A DNA stretch of 64,000 bases from Pseudomonas sp. GM80 (lineage in GTDB: Bacteria > Pseudomonadota > Gammaproteobacteria > Pseudomonadales > Pseudomonadaceae): positions 1 through 64,000 of the forward strand of contig NZ_AKJD01000038.1 of the NCBI RefSeq assembly GCF_000282515.1, read 5' to 3'. Under the pieces are notes generated by a model that did not search any database, was not told the origin of the DNA, and was given only the letters and a program-made list of their open reading frames with translations. Shown here in pieces: positions 26,801-34,096 of the stretch (within the stretch, counting starts at the first letter, position 1; each line of letters opens with the position of its first letter). Both the position numbers and the translations under genes were made by a program.

Positions 26801-28021
26801 GAGGTCGCGGCGCAACACCCCGTTACCCGTTTTGCGCTGCTGGGATTGAGCAACGCCGCCGGTGATGCAAAGTTGTGTGCCTGGTACGTCGACGATCGTT
26901 TGTTGCTCGCCGACCTGGGGCCGGGTGCTCATGTTCGTCTGCTCGGGTTTACGCCGGACCGGCAGGCCGCCTGGTTGTTCGAGGTTGATAGCGGTGTCAT
27001 CTATCGCCAGGGTTTCATCGCGGCTGATCGACTGTCAGCAGCGTTCGGTCAGGGGACTCGGCTGTTACAGGCTGACAGGTTGCCGGCACCGCAACGGCGG
27101 TGGGTGGATTGGCATTTTATCGACGTGACGGCCAAGGGGGCAGAGCTTAGAGGCGTTACCGCGCAAGGTCTGATGTTGACCTTGCAACAGGACCAGCCCG
27201 CGTTGCTGACCGGCGTCGAAAGCCAATGGGTTTCGACGCATGAAGACAGGTTGCTGGCTGACCTTGCGGCACTGGCGAACTCCCATCGACACGTGGATTT
27301 CCTGTCCGTCGACACGCCGCAGAAAGTCCAATGGTACGTCGCCGCCAGCGGGCAGTTGCTCGGGGTTGATCGTGCGTTGGTGCAGCCTTCCAGTGCTTTG
27401 CTTGGGACGCGGCAGCAAGGCCATGCACTGATGCTCCATGACCCGGCGCGGGGTATGGTTCAAGCCTTTCCGGGCGAAACCCGAATCGGGCCACTGCCTT
27501 ATGCTCGACGTGACACTGACGTGATGACGCTGGAAGGTCAGCAGTTGATCGGCGATGTTTTACCTTTGCTTCCCGACGATGTCAAAACCCTGGTATTGCG
27601 CCTGGGGCAGGGCGCCGTGACGTATCGACTGTCGCGGGGAGCCTGGCTGAGGCTGGATTCGCTGGTGCTCGATTGCCGACCGGCCTTGGCCGGTAAGCCA
27701 GCGATTCCCGGCAAGTTGATCTGGGAGCTGGATGATCCCGGCAAGTTGCTGCTGAGCATCGTTGGCGAACATCTGGTGCTGATCGAACCGGACAGTGGTC
27801 ACGCGGTGATCATCCGGGAAGCCTGCGCAGCTGATGTCAGCTTGCGTGGCGAGGTTGTCCTGGCGTTTGCCGGCTATCGCTCGCTGCTTGTGTCTGCGCT
27901 GGTCGCGGCGATCGCTGATTTGGGGGCCGCCGCAACAGGCGTGTCGCTGGAAGAACTGGTGGGGCGTGCGACCAATTCGGTCGAGGTGGCGCCTGCCGAT
28001 CTGGATGCCTTGATCGATTGA
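20900..28021 (+). CDS. Giant glycosylating toxin, lymphostatin/large-clostridial-toxin type
   Basis: A 2373-residue protein with no signal peptide. Residues 1-75 are helical, like the membrane-localisation bundle of clostridial toxins. Residues about 125-620 match the TcdA/TcdB glycosyltransferase (GT44): HFVWLGGGIGD (Trp134), FKLWYDSDALL, and NLAAAGDVLR...GGTYSDVDYLP with Asp298, Arg301, Tyr312, Asp314 and Asp316 at the same spacing as TcdB Asp270, Arg273, Tyr284, Asp286 and Asp288; then TIHLTGPG. Residues about 845-965 form a YopT/C58-like cysteine protease (GGRCYPLAL Cys851, NHAMLVA His938, FYDPNFG Asp957). Residues about 1160-1550 resemble the TcdA/TcdB translocation region, with a hydrophobic Ala/Gly segment at 1285-1330. 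The rest is beta-rich without CROP repeats. The likely role is glycosylation of host proteins after uptake. Substrate, host and release route are unknown. Confidence 0.88.
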   Translation: MSESEVSPANGYVEFVELFKLQTLEDALSAYKSSKQHDAILRYYAGCVAADTASELLEPLRLLQQALASLTDSPGGRRRRSTEPAAPVAEETKAEAELTVISNRIDEYATRLANSVEQLNASAREVVKLQHFVWLGGGIGDIQRDYINVWTQVLGPEGYAFKLWYDSDALLVHETNRIVVEAAKADAMAAGGASVSAGYDLADLYEARLEVLKLQLFEHVQAGKSGADEARIDLLVRAYGQDETRLRELRQKNLVTLQAMNQDFLRLVDVREKDYSFPLVDIYERELNMRGNLAAAGDVLRYQVLFNEGGTYSDVDYLPPFKKRLGEVHVDMIRGDKPALAVLQLILDRNPHFMPGRQALRDRYNSYAEDIPAELLPEIEAFAASGPLLKDVFAAPEPRVAIPDALRAAYVDNSALSNAFLIAHAGAASLEAVTSRVRFMYELMDQYRDALIEQRVPALDVDTQIRIATDVIVGAPGFNELPREIQHYLQARIQDLLGYFGEGVTPNAKGTIHLTGPGVMRTGMSVYEAAHFTPRAAAVFSEQAKLQDGFNYFTEEEQDHSWHEKFSDFEQWRLSEQKKSQEGVFKARYVGDVAELLKRQSIEFDEGWPVIEGRYVLATDILQDLAEGLGEPFLRAMREGFTGTVGFARLVPLGFDQRQAIVAQKANVFAPASGATAETRDLPLDEFLQRYAKGTFGLEQLSPCQRLLLGSLLGAPSLDKHSFEALVVELDNIANGVSELGISNRYAVIERELFKRQAPAFLAGLKRPPASPPAHDETALALKKYALEQPLTLSQWGEHVARIQQVAKLEFRDRIVERLSDVLDSFHGADTKLVPQDLLLEGAGDTIGGRCYPLALVMAAALHQGADAMNTLRERFYLGVIEPSDRDSMAFLQVLEELRDESLADSGSALERSTLEQVVGLLEDADATRTIMLNSDNHAMLVAKTRTGEGSAYHFYDPNFGVFEFAQAQPFREALERFFIEHEMARHYATFGELSAPTFDLIELNAERVGALVVPSGLQVNELLAPGALRERPLLPGRQRLTSARGQSLVNNINLGNSLRDLDGHWWAQQIEQATRRLQIDNQLTASFAPVFDSLEVTPTGDYHLSLVNLEDPQQWVKVTTRDHGFLRIKQFLSERFASLARQPVSAGSPPDPTEAGSVHTLNAGFTIQALMHALRSREGDTRELTTAVRLHAYINYAQLLHGNLVDIAGVIQLVRQALAQEKLIAQTSTSVIGEALGHVAGEGVGAVLGLANVGFDIYQLSEAGSDAEKARFGTQLAFDSASLLVTGSGLIAAAAGAGTAAAVLGGAGVILGGLAIGVGALVEGFAGIFERARQVGLFFYEFDKAVRQGGYRLDPQSKAWSAHASLVVESVDLLTGQLRLGSPQLFPLRDHFGVPDYEVDFTRSVDIRQGLELPQTLAFSPQAGDLIVLPCTPKTWYGYGYKAFPFANEKHAEGFDLARRLEEPGADGKRRFLFSFYSFPSEYLVADMAPVYKPSSIEVRLDTVERTLVVPVLPKNWHGLISYDIEGCGAPCTLLLNPGVSLSFAGTHMATTRWTLLASWATQADVSLSGDRLDIGEMSLCFDDVNLHEVSLKLADQVLRIDFTQQTLLLVSADLQPGMMDPRTLHGHFKKLAHEHRLALPYTPVHNYRVPFEDPGQPRDTTAFYDAREDRFIYIRDEDLPSADEAQLGMVMGQDAFFYQPDSFLVWQVDVVTGLISHHYRLLASVTGSRITRCEPVAGGAVQVTQEIPRAGQAADVLSYLIRDGEVYLTSLVRGPDSALQALFSATPTLSDWSLVLGEFYKLREREHTATAVVVNWQPAPIVSVCWAIDSNQRDMAWVRHEDRLIIRPPARRHHARGWADSIKNMQDLLLIVPSGGQQDLFVVYDKLHKRLLRLQRNQSAQAGAHWSQANIWVDGLQNILATDHGYVALSENGLCFDVTNDGQLSLSGLAESWFKQRPEWWTHLAEVAAQHPVTRFALLGLSNAAGDAKLCAWYVDDRLLLADLGPGAHVRLLGFTPDRQAAWLFEVDSGVIYRQGFIAADRLSAAFGQGTRLLQADRLPAPQRRWVDWHFIDVTAKGAELRGVTAQGLMLTLQQDQPALLTGVESQWVSTHEDRLLADLAALANSHRHVDFLSVDTPQKVQWYVAASGQLLGVDRALVQPSSALLGTRQQGHALMLHDPARGMVQAFPGETRIGPLPYARRDTDVMTLEGQQLIGDVLPLLPDDVKTLVLRLGQGAVTYRLSRGAWLRLDSLVLDCRPALAGKPAIPGKLIWELDDPGKLLLSIVGEHLVLIEPDSGHAVIIREACAADVSLRGEVVLAFAGYRSLLVSALVAAIADLGAAATGVSLEELVGRATNSVEVAPADLDALID

Positions 28022-28042
28022 AAATGACGCCATTGTGCGTGC

Positions 28043-28075
28043 CCCGGTTTGGCCAGCGCCGCCAAACCGGGTTTT
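28043..28075. terminator. Rho-independent terminator after the toxin gene
   Basis: CCCGGTTTGGC (28043-28053), a 7-base loop, and GCCAAACCGGG (28061-28071) form an 11-bp perfect stem followed by TTTT. It lies 22 bases after the toxin stop, between two convergent genes, and is oriented to end the toxin transcript. Confidence 0.88.
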
Positions 28076-28085
28076 CCTGGCCGGT

Positions 28086-28742
28086 TTATGAGCGTTTCTT
28101 GCGCAAGGCAAAGCGCTGCGCAGTCAGTTTTTTGCGTAAAACTTCAAATAGACGCATTTTTTGTTCATCAAGGATATTTCGATCAAGAACAAAAAAAGCC
28201 TTGCGTTGAAGGAGGGTCGTCGAGGTCTCCTCCCACTTCCAGAATAGAAACTTGCTTTGCTTCACTTTGCTGATCAGTTCGAGTTGGAAGACCGCCAGAT
28301 GAAGATTTCCTTTGGAATCATAATGAGTGGGGGCCACTTGAAAGCGCCGCCCCATGGAACTCTCTTTATCGAATGAAACCAGGGCCGTCTCGTCCGAACT
28401 CAATGCGTCCAAGGTATCAATCATCGCGTTTCCCTGAGGGCGGCCATTGAATAATTCAATATTTTGCACCAAATGATCGGCGATGGTCCCGGAGATATTG
28501 TGTTTTTGGGTCTCTGTATATCGCCCCCCGTCCAAGGCTTTCCATCCAAAATATTGCAGGTTGGAATAGTACTCTTGAGCCCACTCCAGAGAATCGCCAA
28601 AACGACTGGTACTTCTTTCGGAGAGCATTGTTACGATGCGAGTGCAATCCGTCAGATAGTCATAATCTTCTATCGGCAGGCTTCCGATGAGCGAGATCAA
28701 GTTGTGGTTTTCGAGGATGCCCGTTGGTGTTTCGTTGTTCAT
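28086..28742 (-). CDS. Unrecognised protein beside the toxin (family member A)
   Basis: A 218-residue soluble-looking protein I cannot assign. I chose the ATG at 28742 (MNNETPTG) because GAGA lies before it and the upstream in-frame stretch is AT-rich, low-complexity DNA. No signal peptide or membrane helix is visible. The middle has LEWAQEYYSNLQYFGWKAL and the last 100 residues TLDALSSDETALVSF, ...KFLFWKWEE... and a basic tail (QRFALRKKRS). The same landmarks occur in the two proteins at 28986-29804 and 29857-30540. It points toward the toxin gene and shares no operon with it. It might be an immunity, chaperone or co-secreted protein; this is a guess from position. Confidence 0.65.
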   Translation of the reverse strand: MNNETPTGILENHNLISLIGSLPIEDYDYLTDCTRIVTMLSERSTSRFGDSLEWAQEYYSNLQYFGWKALDGGRYTETQKHNISGTIADHLVQNIELFNGRPQGNAMIDTLDALSSDETALVSFDKESSMGRRFQVAPTHYDSKGNLHLAVFQLELISKVKQSKFLFWKWEETSTTLLQRKAFFVLDRNILDEQKMRLFEVLRKKLTAQRFALRKKRS

Positions 28743-28985
28743 TGTTTTCTCTTTAGGGTTAAGTTCTGTTCGGTGTGGTGGCTGTTTGTTGTGGTTGATA
28801 TTGGCAAGTATTACTATTTCTGGCTTGAAGTTGTTGTGAGAAATTATTTGTTGGTTGTGTTGGCGTTCTAGGGTGGTTAATAACATTGTGAATTAACTTG
28901 ATGTTGTTGGTTTTTGTTTGATGGGTTAGTTTCGTTTTGCGCTGTCACTTCGATGCGTTATTAATCAAAAGGAGTTTGAATTTTT
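28743..28985. other. TG-rich, AT-rich divergent promoter region
   Basis: Non-coding DNA between two divergent genes. Single 60-base rows I counted were 35-40% GC, against 60% or more in core genes. The plus strand is strikingly rich in T and G and poor in C (for example GTGTGGTGGCTGTTTGTTGT). It should hold promoters for both flanking genes, but no consensus pair was convincing. Confidence 0.6.
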
Positions 28986-29804
28986 ATGGAATGCAAGATT
29001 TCGTGTAAAGAAAGCAACGCACTGGTCAAGGCACGTATTGGCAAACGCCAGTCGCTGCCTGTGGAAGTTTTCCGTAGCGCCCGTGTGCAGGCGTTCGGCG
29101 CCGTGGATCCAAACAGCCCGACCAAGGATCTGGACGCTATCGTATTGGCCAATACCCTGGTGGGTTACGGTGACAATATCTCTCTGGAGAACATGGCGAT
29201 CATCGAAAACATCATCAAGTTCTCCAAGCTTGAAGCCAACTTTGAAGTTCCTGGGAACGATCCTGAAGCGTGGTACCGCGCCTTTGTACAATGCATGGAA
29301 GATGCCGGCTGCTTCGTGGCCGACTCCGGTTATTCGGTATACAAGAAAAGCACCCAGCAACTGACCATGGATAATATTGTGGTTGATATTGTCAAGGCCG
29401 GCATCGCGGCAGCCAAAGCGGCCATTCCGGGGGCAACAGTGCTCTCGGCAATTACCGACTCGACCCTGGATGCCTTGAAGAAAGAGCCGGAAGCTATCAA
29501 TCTGCTGAACCGTGAAGTGACCAAGGATAAAGGTGTTCGGCTTGCGGTAATGCCGTGCGATCAACTAAAGAATGGAATTATCCTGACGTCGCTGTCGTCG
29601 ATCGACAGTGTGGGCGGCGGGAATGAAACTTCGCCGTTGTTTTTCAACTGGAAAACAACCAATCGCAGCATCTTTCGCGGCAGTGCTTACATCACTTTCA
29701 ATCCGTTGCGTTATGCAGACTTGAAAGGCGATCTTGAAGAGTACCTGGGCGAGCACTTCAAGGCCGCACTGAGCAAACGCTTCCAGCGCCGTAAAACCAA
29801 GTAA
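28986..29804 (+). CDS. Unrecognised protein beside the toxin (family member B)
   Basis: A 272-residue protein without recognised domains. An AAGGAG site precedes the ATG by about 11 bases. The N-terminal third is of ordinary composition. The centre has PEAWYRAFVQCMEDAGC. An Ala/Val/Ile-rich amphipathic stretch follows (VVDIVKAGIAAAKAAIPGA, near residue 135), then STLDALKKEPEAINLL, NGIILTSLSSI, FFNWKTT and a basic C-terminus (RFQRRKTK). These landmarks line up with the proteins on either side. The hydrophobic stretch could associate with membranes. Function unknown. Confidence 0.65.
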   Translation: MECKISCKESNALVKARIGKRQSLPVEVFRSARVQAFGAVDPNSPTKDLDAIVLANTLVGYGDNISLENMAIIENIIKFSKLEANFEVPGNDPEAWYRAFVQCMEDAGCFVADSGYSVYKKSTQQLTMDNIVVDIVKAGIAAAKAAIPGATVLSAITDSTLDALKKEPEAINLLNREVTKDKGVRLAVMPCDQLKNGIILTSLSSIDSVGGGNETSPLFFNWKTTNRSIFRGSAYITFNPLRYADLKGDLEEYLGEHFKAALSKRFQRRKTK

Positions 29805-29818
29805 TCCGTAGAGACAGG

Positions 29819-29840
29819 CTGCCGGCACTATCGCCGGCAG
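29819..29840. repeat. Small hairpin between family members B and C
   Basis: CTGCCGGC-ACTATC-GCCGGCAG is an 8-bp perfect stem in the 52-base gap between the two genes. No U-run follows. It may modulate expression of the downstream gene rather than terminate. Confidence 0.5.
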
Positions 29841-29856
29841 TTATCGGAGCAAATAG

Positions 29857-30540
29857 ATGAACTACTCGGTTTATGTCAATGCGGGCGTGCTTCTGGTGGT
29901 ATCCAGCGCCTTGCCGTCGACGATCAAACAGGATGTGCTGGACACGTTGGCATTTGCCCGGCTGGCGGCTGACGAAGATGTGCCGCAGGGGGTGCAGGAT
30001 TCACGGTGGTTCGACATCTACTCGGGGATCCTGTCGGCCTGTGGCTGGAGTTTTTTCGCCGAGCAGCAGACTGATCTAGCCCTTTTGGGGCCGGAGTCGA
30101 CTGTTTCAGGCCAAGAGGAAATGCTCGAGTTGGCTGAAACCCATTTGCCTTCCGGGCAGGGGCTGTTGATCTCGGCGGCTTTGCGCAGGCTGGCGTCAGC
30201 CTCCAGCGATGCGGCGCTGATGCAAAGCCTCAAGCGTCATTGCTTGTCCGCAGAGGCCGGGAGCGTGCGGTTCAGGGCAATGGCCGGGGTGGTCGAGGCG
30301 GGTGGTTTTCTCGGCATGGTGTCCGTGTCATTCGACACGCAAGGCAAAATTGACCCGTGTTATTGGGAGAGTGGGGCTGCGCGGCACACGCCCGTCGGCA
30401 ACGTCATTCGCCGTGGTTATTCGGCCCGTTTCAATCAGGCTTTATACGACGAATTCAGAGCCGACACGCGGGAGTGGCTGGCGGCTGAGTTACATCCACC
30501 CTCGGTCGAGATCGGCCCGTTGTTTAGCGAAAAGCACTGA
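29857..30540 (+). CDS. Unrecognised protein beside the toxin (family member C)
   Basis: A 227-residue protein with a CGGAG site before the ATG. It has SRWFDIYSGILSACGWSFF near residue 50, a central helical part (ALRRLASASSDAALMQSL), a beta-like part GGFLGMVSVSFDTQG, and CYWESGA before the C-terminal helix. The order of these elements matches family members A and B, although identity is low. It follows B on the same strand by 52 bases, so the two are probably cotranscribed. No signal peptide is seen. Function unknown. Confidence 0.65.
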   Translation: MNYSVYVNAGVLLVVSSALPSTIKQDVLDTLAFARLAADEDVPQGVQDSRWFDIYSGILSACGWSFFAEQQTDLALLGPESTVSGQEEMLELAETHLPSGQGLLISAALRRLASASSDAALMQSLKRHCLSAEAGSVRFRAMAGVVEAGGFLGMVSVSFDTQGKIDPCYWESGAARHTPVGNVIRRGYSARFNQALYDEFRADTREWLAAELHPPSVEIGPLFSEKH

Positions 30541-30575
30541 CCTGTCGCGTGACGACACACCTCGACGTTCGGGGC

Positions 30576-31172
30576 TTATGGCACCAGGTAGCCTTTGACC
30601 CCGGTGAAGATGATTTGCGCGGCCAGCGCACAGACAAACAGGCCCATCAAACGGCTGACGATCTGCAGACCCTGATCGCCGAGAATTCTCTCGATCCGGT
30701 TCGACAGGTACAGCACCACGCCGACGGTGAAACTGGCCAGCACAATACTCAGAATTGCCGTGAGCTTGTCGTCCCAGTGCGGCTGGCTCACGCCCATCAC
30801 CAACAGCGCCCCGATGGTGCCGGGGCCGACCGTGATCGGAATGGTCAGCGGCACGATGGTCACGTCCTGCTGCACGTTATCGGCCTGCACCGCTGATTTG
30901 CCCTGCGCCATGCCCAGCGCCGAAATGAACAGCACGCTACCGGCGCCGATCCGGAACGCGTCAACGGTAATGCCGAAGACGTCGAAAATCACCCGCCCGA
31001 ACAAGTACAGCAGGACACTGGAGATCAGCGTGGCGAGGGCCACTTTCCAGGCCAGGCGCCGTTGTTCCTTGCGTGAATAACCACGGGTGAGGGTAATGAA
31101 GCACGACAACACGAAGAACGGGCTGTAGAGCACCAGCATCTTCAGGTAAACACTGAACAACACGTGGAGCAT
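30576..31172 (-). CDS. MarC family integral membrane protein
   Basis: A 198-residue inner-membrane protein of the MarC/UPF0056 family with about six hydrophobic helices. Family segments include SPFFVLSCFITLTRGYSRKEQRR near residue 20 and PLTIPITVGPGTIGALLVMG near residue 105. The family was once linked to multiple antibiotic resistance; that role was not upheld and the true function is unclear. It is convergent with the preceding toxin-block gene and stands 35 bases from it. Confidence 0.88.
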   Translation of the reverse strand: MLHVLFSVYLKMLVLYSPFFVLSCFITLTRGYSRKEQRRLAWKVALATLISSVLLYLFGRVIFDVFGITVDAFRIGAGSVLFISALGMAQGKSAVQADNVQQDVTIVPLTIPITVGPGTIGALLVMGVSQPHWDDKLTAILSIVLASFTVGVVLYLSNRIERILGDQGLQIVSRLMGLFVCALAAQIIFTGVKGYLVP

Positions 31173-31219
31173 GGTGCTGGCTCACTGGCGAGGGTAGTCG
31201 TGGGGGAGTCTATCAGGCG

Positions 31220-33997
31220 CTACGACGGTTGGGTTGTCGCTCGATTCTGCTGATCGCGCTCAGCCACCCAATGCTCGATCAACTCACGCAATTGCGACAA
31301 CTCCACCGGTTTGGACATGTGCCCGTCCATCCCGGCCTGGCGTGCACGTTCCTTGTGTTCGGCGAGGATGTGCGCGGTCAGCGCGACGATCGGCGTGCGG
31401 ATACGCTGATTGCTGACTTCCCAGGCGCGGAGTTGCTGGGTGGCGGAGAACCCGTCGAGGATCGGCATTTCGCAGTCCATCAGCACCAGGTCGTAACGCT
31501 GGGCTTTCATCGCTTGCAGGGCTTCTTCGCCGTTGCTGGCGGTGTCCGGCTGCAGGTTGAGCTTGCCGAGCATGCCGCGAATCACCTTGGTCGAAATCGT
31601 GTTGTCTTCGGCGACGAGGATGCGGAAGTCGCTGGGTACTTTGGCGGCCGTGGCGGCGGTCACCACCTGCGGCTGGAACACCACCTGACCTTTGTTGCGC
31701 TGGTTGAGCTCGTCCGCCAGCGTGGTCTTGAGGGTATACCCGGCCACTGGTTTGGCCAGAATGCGCTTGATCCCCGAGTTGCGCGCGATGATCTTGCTCG
31801 GCGCATTGCTGATGCCGGTGAGCATGATCAGCAGGATGTCGTGATTGAGGCTCGGGTCTTCCTTGATTTTGGCGGCCAGTTGCATGCCGGTCATGCCGGG
31901 CATGTTCTGATCGAGCAGCACCACGTCGAAGTAATCGCGCAGGTGCGCCTTGGTGCGCAACAGCGCCAGCGCTTCCTTGCCCGACGGCACGGCACTGACA
32001 TTCAGGCCCCAGGCGCTGCACTGCTGGACCAGCACTTTGCGGCACGTGTCGTTGTCGTCGACCACCAACACGCGCGCGCCTTGCAGCGGGCTGTCGAGGT
32101 CAGAGGTCGGGTGTTCGAGGCGATCAGGATCGAGCGGCAGGGTCAGCCACAAGGTGCTGCCCTGAGTGGCGCCGCTCTTGATGCCGAATTCGCCATGCAT
32201 CAAACGAATCAACTGGCGGGCGATGACCAGGCCGAGGTTACCGCCCAGACGGTTGGCCGAGAGGAAGTGCTTGCTGTGCAGTTCGGCGTGCATCAGCGCG
32301 TCGCGCTCTTCCTGTTCCATCGGTGCGCCGCTGTCCTGCACAGCGATACGCAGACGCGGTTTGCTGCTGCGCTCGTCGAGGGCGACGACGATCAGCACTT
32401 CACCTTCCTCGGTTTTCTTCAGGGCGTTTTCCAGCAGGCTCAACAGTGTCTGGCGCAGACGCGTCGGGTCGCCGCTGATCACGCGCGGCACTTGCGGCTG
32501 GATGAAACTGATCAGCTCGACATTCTGCTGTTCGGCCTTGGCGCGGTAGATGCTCAGGCAATCGTCAATCAGGGCGTTGAGGTCGAACTGCACGTCATCG
32601 AGTTCAATCTGCCCTGACTCGAGTTTGGAGATGTCGAGGATCTCGTTGATCAATGTCAGCAGCTCGTTGCCGGCGCTGTGAATGGTCTGCACGTAGTCGC
32701 GTTGCTTGACCGACAGCGGCGTGCCCAGCAGCAGTTCCGTCATGCCCAGCACGCCGTTCATCGGCGTGCGGATTTCGTGGCTGATCTTGGCGAGGAATTC
32801 GGCCTTGGCGTTGATTTCGGCGTTGCTCGCGGCAAGGTCGCGGCTGACGCTGAAGCGGCTTTCGGTAATGCTGCGCTGACGTTCGCCGAGGGCGATGCTC
32901 ATCAGCAGGCCGCTGATGCAGATGAACGCCATCAGCGTCATGATCAGTCCCTGTGGCGACACCAGTGTCAGCCCCAGCAGCGCAGGCAGGATGATCAGCG
33001 TGCCGATGTTGAACACGACCATGGCGGCGACGAACAGGCGCGCCGGGCGGTAGCCCTTCTGCCAGTGATAAAACGCAACGAACAACATGCTCAGCCCGGC
33101 CAATGCCACCAGCGCGTAGGTGATGATGTTCAGCGGCAGCGTGTTGACGAATAACAACAGCAGGCTGCATGTCACGATAAACAGGATGTCGCCCAACAGC
33201 AGCTTGTTCAGCGGGTGCGGGCCGAGCGGGGCGAAGAAGCGGTAGGCAAACATCAACCCGGCCGGGGCCGTCAGCAGCAGGGCCAGGTAGGCGCCCGGCG
33301 TCTGGATTGCATGCCAGTTCGGCAGCCAGGGGCCGGCGAGGTTAAGCAGCAGCAGCAGACTGAGCCCCAGCAGGCCTTCGCAAACCGCCAGCCACAGACT
33401 GCTGCGCGAGCGCGAATAGGCGTAGCGCACCAGGTTGTGCAACAGCAGCATGCCAAGGCAGCCGAACAGCAGGCCGAAGATCAGCGTCTGGTTGTGATTG
33501 GCTGCGCTCATCACCGCCGATTGCAGGGTGACGTGCGGGCGCAACTGATGGTCGGAGACCATGCGCAAATAGATATCGAGGGGTTTGTCGCTTTGCGGCA
33601 GCGCCAGCAGGAAGTCGCTGCTCGGCAACGGCCGTTCGGCCTGGGGCTGGTCGGTGCCGGTGTTGCGTTGTTCGATCAGCTTGTCGCCGTCGAGCACGTA
33701 CAGACTGAGCTGCGACAGGTCGGGGGCAAAGATACGCAGCACTTGTTCATGCTTGCCCGGTGCCAACCGAAAGCGCAGCCACTGTGCGCCATTGGGCTCG
33801 GACGCGGTGAGGCGATCAAGCTCAATGGGGCTGAATTGATTGGTGTAGCGGGCGGAACGGATGTCGCTAAGTTGCAAATTGCCCTGATCGTCAAGCAATA
33901 CCGACCAGCCACTGCCTTGCGCGGCCTGGGCCGGAAGCATGCAGAGCAAAGTCAGCAGCGTGACGGTGAAGCTTATGGCAATCCTGAGCCAGCGCAC
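31220..33997 (-). CDS. retS: Hybrid sensor kinase RetS
   Basis: A 925-residue inner-membrane hybrid kinase. Residues 1-26 are a signal peptide. Residues 30-155 form a periplasmic 7TMR-DISMED2 domain and 170-370 a seven-helix 7TM-DISM region. A HisKA domain carries His407 (KISHEIRTP), an ATPase domain covers about 500-625 (DSG; degenerate glycine-rich box), and two receivers carry Asp696 (LLDQNMPGMTG) and Asp841 (LMDCEMPILDG). This architecture and the position beside purD match RetS (PA4856), which binds and inhibits GacS and so represses the Gac/Rsm biofilm programme. The start is a GTG with AAGGGA ahead of it. Confidence 0.92.
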   Translation of the reverse strand: MRWLRIAISFTVTLLTLLCMLPAQAAQGSGWSVLLDDQGNLQLSDIRSARYTNQFSPIELDRLTASEPNGAQWLRFRLAPGKHEQVLRIFAPDLSQLSLYVLDGDKLIEQRNTGTDQPQAERPLPSSDFLLALPQSDKPLDIYLRMVSDHQLRPHVTLQSAVMSAANHNQTLIFGLLFGCLGMLLLHNLVRYAYSRSRSSLWLAVCEGLLGLSLLLLLNLAGPWLPNWHAIQTPGAYLALLLTAPAGLMFAYRFFAPLGPHPLNKLLLGDILFIVTCSLLLLFVNTLPLNIITYALVALAGLSMLFVAFYHWQKGYRPARLFVAAMVVFNIGTLIILPALLGLTLVSPQGLIMTLMAFICISGLLMSIALGERQRSITESRFSVSRDLAASNAEINAKAEFLAKISHEIRTPMNGVLGMTELLLGTPLSVKQRDYVQTIHSAGNELLTLINEILDISKLESGQIELDDVQFDLNALIDDCLSIYRAKAEQQNVELISFIQPQVPRVISGDPTRLRQTLLSLLENALKKTEEGEVLIVVALDERSSKPRLRIAVQDSGAPMEQEERDALMHAELHSKHFLSANRLGGNLGLVIARQLIRLMHGEFGIKSGATQGSTLWLTLPLDPDRLEHPTSDLDSPLQGARVLVVDDNDTCRKVLVQQCSAWGLNVSAVPSGKEALALLRTKAHLRDYFDVVLLDQNMPGMTGMQLAAKIKEDPSLNHDILLIMLTGISNAPSKIIARNSGIKRILAKPVAGYTLKTTLADELNQRNKGQVVFQPQVVTAATAAKVPSDFRILVAEDNTISTKVIRGMLGKLNLQPDTASNGEEALQAMKAQRYDLVLMDCEMPILDGFSATQQLRAWEVSNQRIRTPIVALTAHILAEHKERARQAGMDGHMSKPVELSQLRELIEHWVAERDQQNRATTQPS

Positions 33998-34096
33998 GGC
34001 GAAATCCCTTCGTAGGTTGATGCCAGAATATAACGATGCGCGGCGGCGGAACAGCCCGGCAGGGAATAGCCTCCCTTGCCGGGCCTGATCGACAGC

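Noticed and set aside
28464..28871. A 135-codon plus-strand frame opposite family member A
   Set aside because: It runs through the TG-rich non-coding region, has no ribosome-binding site and lies antisense to a better-supported gene.
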